The notes beneath the pieces were generated by a model. It saw only the letters and a list, made by a program, of their open reading frames with translations, was not told where the DNA came from and did no database searches. Positions 7,550 through 11,302 of a stretch of DNA of 11,302 bases are shown piece after piece. This stretch comes from Flavobacteriales bacterium UBA2798 (GTDB lineage Bacteria > Bacteroidota > Bacteroidia > Flavobacteriales_D > UBA2798), in the NCBI GenBank assembly GCA_002351955.1, contig DEHO01000043.1, positions 23,941 to 35,242 on the forward strand, written 5' to 3'. Made by a program: the position numbers and the translations under genes. Every line of letters starts with the position of its first letter. The first letter of the stretch is position 1.

Positions 7550-9154
7550 TTAGGGCAAGCCAATCGCTCCGAATCGGTAGCGGCTTCCTTTCTGACTGTA
7601 GAGTATCAGGCGATCAGCAGAGTACTGATAACAGAGCTTGGGACGAAGAATTAATCCCGACTCCTTTTGAGCAAACAAGGCATTGTAAACAAACTTCCCT
7701 TCTCTATCGATGGTAACCATCATGGCCTGACTCTTGGAGGGTTTTGTCATTGCATAAGGCTCAGCTGTTCCCTTACGGAATTCCGCAGAGTTTCTGGGAT
7801 TATCGTTAAACAAAACATATACCATGCGTTCATTGCTCGCCAAGGTGTAAGATGAATAATACCCACCGTCATTGGAAGACATTTGTCGTTTTGGAATTTT
7901 TTTTGTCCAATCAATATTTCCTTCGGGATCAATACTTACCACAATGATGTCGTTGTAATGGTACTGATAATTGTAATTGCTGCGGTAATAAGGGGAATAT
8001 CCGCCATAGGGATATCCCCATCCGTACATGCCATTCATGTATGGATCGTTATACGTGTAAACCACTTGCATGTAATATTGTTCCGCGATCAGCATTGCGC
8101 TACCGTCTTCACGCACAACGAGGTGATCAAAATAAAAATCAGAAAGTTCAATACCCTTTTTCACTTTACGTTCGGGTAAAAATTCGAGCAGAAAATTTTT
8201 ATCAAACGCTTTCATGTTCGATTGCACTACACTTCGCGTTTCAGGATCGATCCGCAAATAGAATGTTCCGCTGATGGAATAATTCGCTGCATTACTGTAA
8301 AAACCAGCAAGCACTAACTGTCCATCAGGAGCCATATCAAATGTTAAGGCCGAGATCCATTTTTCTCCCAATGAAATCTCAAATTCCTTTACCAGATTTT
8401 GTTCGTGATAATAAGAAATCAAATGGTACTTGTTATTGGATACTGCATTATCGCGCTGGTCACCTTTTTCCCGTTCCTGATGCACAGCGCTGACTAAATG
8501 TACATTTCCTTTATGATCCAGTAAATGATGCGTTACCTTGAACATGCGATCACGAAAAGGCATTTCGATTTCCTTTTTCCAAAGCAAATTCATATTGTTA
8601 TTGTAAACTTTGTAATAAAATTTTTCGCTGTTGTATTTAATATCGAATGGATCATTATGCATCACCAGAATGGTTTTTCCGTTCCATGATTCTTCAATAC
8701 GGAAATCGGCAGATGCAACAGGGTTTGCAAACGAATCTATTAGAATAGCCTCACCAATTTTTGCCTGATCCATATCGACCGGGGCTACATACAATCTACC
8801 GTTTCTCCCCCGTTTGTTTGTGCCTTGTAAGAAAAGCCAGAGCTTCCCATCAACAGAAAGCAAATCATGAAAAACCACACCGGGAGAATGTGGTGCTACG
8901 GGAAAACGAATTTCCATCTGACGACGGATGGCCATGCTTGATGCATCGAACTGCTCAAGAAAATAGGGGGCAGGGTTTCCTTTACCGGAAGTATTTCGTT
9001 TTAACACATAAAAGAAATTCGGATCACTCATCATTCCCGCTATACTTACCCTTCGATCGAACTTAAACTCTTCACTCCATTGCACAACAAGCTGAGTCAA
9101 CCCGCTATTGCTGCACAACACTAAAAAAAGTAGGAAAAAAACGATTGGTCTCAT
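7550..9154 (-). CDS. Uncharacterised exported protein with a Tyr/Gly-rich loop
   Basis: I do not recognise a named family. The 534-residue product begins with a clear signal peptide (MRPIVFFLLFLVLCSNSGL, then TQ), supporting the ATG at 9154. The rest is beta-rich, with recurring strand patterns ending in a hydrophobic run before an Asp/Gly turn (for example VSIDPEGNIDW near 406 and VTIDREGKFVY near 480), which suggests a propeller-like fold. Residues 366-401 are a low-complexity stretch with 13 tyrosines in 36 residues plus Gly, Pro and Asn. It is followed by NDIIVVSIDPEGNIDW and KKIPKRQ, a combination I associate with unnamed Bacteroidota proteins. No catalytic motif, lipobox or T9SS sorting domain is visible. 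Unlike its neighbours it has an SD-like GGAG 7 nt before the ATG and a separate promoter candidate about 60 nt upstream. It may be co-transcribed with the prenyl synthase gene. Confidence 0.85.
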   Translation of the reverse strand: MRPIVFFLLFLVLCSNSGLTQLVVQWSEEFKFDRRVSIAGMMSDPNFFYVLKRNTSGKGNPAPYFLEQFDASSMAIRRQMEIRFPVAPHSPGVVFHDLLSVDGKLWLFLQGTNKRGRNGRLYVAPVDMDQAKIGEAILIDSFANPVASADFRIEESWNGKTILVMHNDPFDIKYNSEKFYYKVYNNNMNLLWKKEIEMPFRDRMFKVTHHLLDHKGNVHLVSAVHQEREKGDQRDNAVSNNKYHLISYYHEQNLVKEFEISLGEKWISALTFDMAPDGQLVLAGFYSNAANYSISGTFYLRIDPETRSVVQSNMKAFDKNFLLEFLPERKVKKGIELSDFYFDHLVVREDGSAMLIAEQYYMQVVYTYNDPYMNGMYGWGYPYGGYSPYYRSNYNYQYHYNDIIVVSIDPEGNIDWTKKIPKRQMSSNDGGYYSSYTLASNERMVYVLFNDNPRNSAEFRKGTAEPYAMTKPSKSQAMMVTIDREGKFVYNALFAQKESGLILRPKLCYQYSADRLILYSQKGSRYRFGAIGLP

Positions 9155-9161
9155 TTGTGTA

Positions 9162-9165
9162 CTCC
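9162..9165 (-). promoter_or_regulatory. SD-like GGAG before the exported-protein gene
   Basis: The minus strand reads GCGGAGTACACAAATG; GGAG lies 7 nt before the ATG, a canonical Shine-Dalgarno spacing. This is unusual here, since the other complete genes in the window have no such sequence. It supports the chosen start but could be chance. Confidence 0.4.
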
Positions 9166-9212
9166 GCAGTGCTTAAAGATACGAATCAGGTGTATTGACG
9201 GTTTCAATAAAT

Positions 9213-9240
9213 CAAAATTATATCCTGCTTGTGCTTTCAA
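9213..9240 (-). promoter_or_regulatory. Promoter for the exported-protein gene (TTG-N17-TAATTTTG)
   Basis: On the minus strand TTG (9238-9240) is followed after 17 nt by TAATTTTG (9213-9220), an exact TAnnTTTG -7 element at a spacing seen in Bacteroidota promoters. Transcription would start near 9209, leaving a leader of about 55 nt that contains the SD-like GGAG. It is the best promoter match by spacing in this window. Confidence 0.55.
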
Positions 9241-9259
9241 TTACCTCCAGCTCAAACAG
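9225..9259 (-). terminator. Weak hairpin after rlmN
   Basis: On the minus strand CTGTTTGaGC (9250-9259) can pair with GCaCAAGCAG (9225-9234): 9 bp including one G-U and an internal A-A mismatch, with a 15-nt loop, followed by AT-rich sequence. It begins 12 nt after the rlmN TGA. It overlaps the candidate promoter of the next gene, so it may be incidental. Confidence 0.3.
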
Positions 9260-9271
9260 TATTTTCGAAAA

Positions 9272-10333
9272 TCAATCCTCTTTGTAGGCTGCTTTATTCT
9301 TATTTGCCAGCTGACCACATGCAGCATCAATATCCTTACCGCGGCTTCTGCGGATGTTTACAACAATGTTGCGCGATTCGAGATAGCGGGCAAAGGCATC
9401 CACTTTTTCGGAATCTGCCTGACGGTATTCTCCGTCATCGATTGGATTGTATTCAATAATATTCACCTTGCAGGGAACATGCTTGCAAAACTCTGCGAGC
9501 TCACGGGCATCCTGTAAAGAGTCATTAAACTCTTTGAAAATGATATACTCATAAGTGACACGCGTACCCGTTTTGTCGTAAAAATAACGCAGGGCCTCGG
9601 CAAGCGCATCCAGCGTATTTTGCTCATTGATCGGCATGATCTTGTTCCGCTTCTCATCATTGGCAGCATGCAGGGAAAGAGCAAGATTAAACTTTACACC
9701 ATCATCACCCAACTTCATAATCATCTTCGCAATACCAGCTGTAGAAACCGTTATCCGCTGAGGAGACATTCCCAAACCTTCCGGAGAAGTGATTTTGCTG
9801 ACCGACTCAAGTGTGCTACGGTAGTTCAACAAAGGCTCTCCCATTCCCATATAAACAATATTGCTAAGCGGAATGCCATATGTATTCTCCGCCTCGTTCT
9901 TAAGTGTTACAACCTGATCATATATTTCACTGGCTTCAAGGTTACGCATTCGTTTCAACTTACCTGTTGCACAAAACGCGCAGGTAAGCGAGCAACCAAC
10001 CTGCGATGAAATACAAGCGGTCATTCTGGAATTAGTGGGGATGAGCACTCCTTCTACTACTTTTCCATCGTGCAAGGAGAATGCACACTTAATGGTTCGA
10101 TCTGCTGAAACCTGACGATCGGATAATGTGATATTATAAATAACAAACCGTTCCTTCAACTTGTTCCTTAGCTCCAGCGACAAGTTGGTCATTCCATCGA
10201 AATCATGAATCGACTTTTTCCACAGCCACTCATAAACTTGCTTGGCACGAAAAGTTTTCTCTCCCATTTCTTCAAAACGCGATTTCAACTCTTCAAATGA
10301 GAGGGATCGAATATCTGTTTTGACCGTTTCCAT
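9272..10333 (-). CDS. rlmN: Dual-specificity 23S rRNA A2503/tRNA A37 C2-methyltransferase RlmN
   Basis: RlmN is a radical-SAM enzyme that methylates C2 of adenosine 2503 in 23S rRNA and of adenosine 37 in some tRNAs, affecting decoding fidelity. The 353-residue product is of normal length. The N-terminal accessory domain has FRAKQVYEWLWKK (about 28-40). The radical-SAM cluster motif CSLTCAFC supplies C114, C118 and C121. C107, in ACISSQVGC, aligns with catalytic C118 of the E. coli enzyme, and C339, in DIDAACGQL, aligns with the methyl-carrying C355. The SAM-binding YMGMGEPLLN (161-170) is intact, as are VSTAG (196-200) and LSLHAAND (219-226). All key residues are present, so it should be active. 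The ATG at 10333 is preceded by TATCTTTG 4 nt upstream and has no SD. A hairpin separates it from the upstream efflux gene. Confidence 0.97.
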   Translation of the reverse strand: METVKTDIRSLSFEELKSRFEEMGEKTFRAKQVYEWLWKKSIHDFDGMTNLSLELRNKLKERFVIYNITLSDRQVSADRTIKCAFSLHDGKVVEGVLIPTNSRMTACISSQVGCSLTCAFCATGKLKRMRNLEASEIYDQVVTLKNEAENTYGIPLSNIVYMGMGEPLLNYRSTLESVSKITSPEGLGMSPQRITVSTAGIAKMIMKLGDDGVKFNLALSLHAANDEKRNKIMPINEQNTLDALAEALRYFYDKTGTRVTYEYIIFKEFNDSLQDARELAEFCKHVPCKVNIIEYNPIDDGEYRQADSEKVDAFARYLESRNIVVNIRRSRGKDIDAACGQLANKNKAAYKED

Positions 10334-10337
10334 AGGA

Positions 10338-10345
10338 CAAAGATA
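10338..10345 (-). promoter_or_regulatory. -7 box TATCTTTG abutting the rlmN start
   Basis: TATCTTTG on the minus strand is an exact TAnnTTTG match and ends 4 nt (TCCT) before the rlmN ATG. The nearest upstream TTG (10360-10362) is 14 nt away, shorter than the usual spacing, and lies in the terminator stem. If used, the mRNA would start at or near the ATG. Confidence 0.5.
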
Positions 10346-10357
10346 AGGTGATTAAAC

Positions 10358-10391
10358 GACAATGCCCGAATTTATGAATCCGGGCATTGTC
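10358..10391 (-). terminator. Terminator hairpin of the RND efflux gene
   Basis: A perfect 11-bp stem, GACAATGCCCG (10358-10368) with CGGGCATTGTC (10381-10391), encloses a 12-nt loop. On the minus strand it begins 1 nt after the TAA of the efflux gene and is followed by GTTTAATC, a short T-rich stretch. It should insulate rlmN from upstream transcription. Confidence 0.7.
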
Positions 10392-10392
10392 A

Positions 10393-11302
10393 TTAATAGG
10401 TTTTAAGCAGTTTCCATTTCGTCCGCTTGTACAGCCTCACCTTTAATCGGTGTATCAACAGGAATACAATTGGTGTAATTACCAGTGTTAAAAAGGTTGC
10501 GAATGTTAATCCGAAAATTACAGTCCAGCTCAACGGACCAAAAAACATTACGTTATCCCCACCAATAAAGAACTGTGCATCATATTCGGAATACAAGGTT
10601 ATAAAGTTAACGTTGATACCAACCGCAAGTGGAATGAGTCCTAACAAGGTAGTAATTGCCGTAAGCATTACGGGACGAAGTCGGGTACCACCGGCTTTGG
10701 CGATACAATCTACAATTTCATCCATTGGCAGGTTTTCATCTTCACCAATTCCCAGTTCTTCGCGTCGACGATTAATGAGCAGAATGGTATAGTCGATTAA
10801 AACGATAGCGTTGTTCACCACGACTCCTGCCAGTGAAATAATACCGATCATGGTCATGATAATCACAAAATCCATTTGGAAAATGATAAGTCCAAGCAGA
10901 ACACCAATCAAACTCAGAATTACGGATGTCATGATAATTGCCGGTGAACTAATAGAATTAAACTGAGCCACAATAATGAGGAAAACCATAAATACAGCGA
11001 TCATCAAAGCACCGGAAAGAAATTTCATTTCCTTTTCCATGTCTTCCTGCTGACCGGTAAATTTCCAGCTCACGTTATTTCCAACATTGTAGGATGTTAA
11101 CTTCTCCTTCAATTGATTAACAATCTCCGTTGGATTTTCTCCTTCTTTTACGTTTGAAAAAATGGTAACAACCCTATCGGTGTTTTTATGCTTAACTGCC
11201 GAATAGGAAGATTTGTTTTTGGGTGGAAGAATAACTGTTCGGATAGGAACCTGTACCAGTTTTCCGCTCAACATATCACGAAAAGTGATTTTCTGATCGA
11301 GC
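10393..11302 (-). CDS. RND family efflux permease (HAE1/AcrB-like), C-terminal part
   Basis: The frame is open to the right edge, so the start is outside the window and about 302 C-terminal residues are visible; full-length relatives have about 1,000-1,100. The first 70-80 residues are the end of the second periplasmic porter domain. They are followed by the last five membrane helices: FLSGALMIAVFMVFLIIVAQF, IIMTSVILSLIGVLLGLII, IIMTMIGIISLAGVVVNNAI, RPVMLTAITTLLGLIPLAVG and WTVIFGLTFATFLTLVITPI. GVVVNNAIVLIDY and the AGGTRLRPVMLTAITTLLGLIPLA signature are diagnostic. Such permeases use the proton gradient to export drugs, detergents or lipophilic compounds with a membrane-fusion protein and an outer-membrane channel; neither is visible here. 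The loop before the last helix (about 35 residues, with a GGDN turn) is longer than in AcrB and resembles Bacteroidota RND pumps. Substrate unknown. Confidence 0.93.
   Translation of the reverse strand, partial: LDQKITFRDMLSGKLVQVPIRTVILPPKNKSSYSAVKHKNTDRVVTIFSNVKEGENPTEIVNQLKEKLTSYNVGNNVSWKFTGQQEDMEKEMKFLSGALMIAVFMVFLIIVAQFNSISSPAIIMTSVILSLIGVLLGLIIFQMDFVIIMTMIGIISLAGVVVNNAIVLIDYTILLINRRREELGIGEDENLPMDEIVDCIAKAGGTRLRPVMLTAITTLLGLIPLAVGINVNFITLYSEYDAQFFIGGDNVMFFGPLSWTVIFGLTFATFLTLVITPIVFLLIHRLKVRLYKRTKWKLLKTY

Noticed and set aside
7507..7563. A longer N-terminus for the polyprenyl synthase from the TTG at 7563.
   Set aside because: It would overlap the upstream gene by 14 nt and add 19 residues not typical of the family; the ATG at 7506 gives the usual length and N-terminal pattern.
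9262..9271. TTTTCGAAAA palindrome right after the rlmN stop as an operator or terminator.
   Set aside because: It is a 10-nt AT-rich palindrome with no loop or T-tract; chance occurrence is likely.
9620..10009. Plus-strand ORF of 129 codons antisense to rlmN.
   Set aside because: It overlaps the radical-SAM core coding sequence, and the translation is His/Arg/Ser-rich without recognisable motifs.
9272..10333. Cfr-type antibiotic resistance methyltransferase.
   Set aside because: Cfr shares the cysteine arrangement, but the sequence, length and unremarkable chromosomal context fit housekeeping RlmN; no resistance-associated mobile element is present.

Overview
The window is ordinary chromosomal DNA from a member of the Bacteroidota; I cannot narrow it below phylum level with confidence. 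The evidence is a secreted PKD-domain protein ending in the gliding-motility/type IX secretion (T9SS type B, CHU_C) sorting domain, TAnnTTTG-type -7 promoter elements, almost no Shine-Dalgarno sequences, and a TPR-SpoIIE phosphatase architecture common in this phylum. There is no tRNA, rRNA, CRISPR array, insertion sequence, phage gene or integration signature.

Layout: (1) nt 1-1253, plus strand, is the 3' part of a large cell-surface PKD/Ig-like adhesin-type T9SS cargo gene, followed by a GC-rich hairpin. (2) nt 1349-4189, plus strand, encodes a secreted BNR/Asp-box beta-propeller (sortilin/VPS10-like) protein. (3) nt 4246-6390, minus strand, converges on it and encodes a signal peptide-TPR-TM-SpoIIE phosphatase. 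(4) nt 6391-6531 is a 141-nt intergenic region with hairpins. (5) nt 6532-7506, minus strand, encodes a long-chain polyprenyl diphosphate synthase (quinone side chain). (6) nt 7550-9154, minus strand, encodes an unrecognised exported protein with a Tyr-rich loop. (7) nt 9272-10333, minus strand, encodes the 23S rRNA/tRNA adenine-C2 methyltransferase RlmN. (8) nt 10393-11302, minus strand, is the C-terminal third of an RND efflux permease cut by the window edge.

The genes do not form one pathway. The five minus-strand genes lie head to tail, but hairpins and promoter-like boxes between several of them suggest mostly separate units. The unknown exported protein and the prenyl synthase (43-nt gap) are the likeliest pair to be co-transcribed. 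I found no convincing new multigene system. The most distinctive signal is regulatory: -7 promoter boxes sit 3-4 nt before the start codons of rlmN and the propeller gene (and a weaker one before the phosphatase gene), which suggests leaderless transcripts. By contrast, the unknown exported protein has a distant promoter and an SD-like GGAG.
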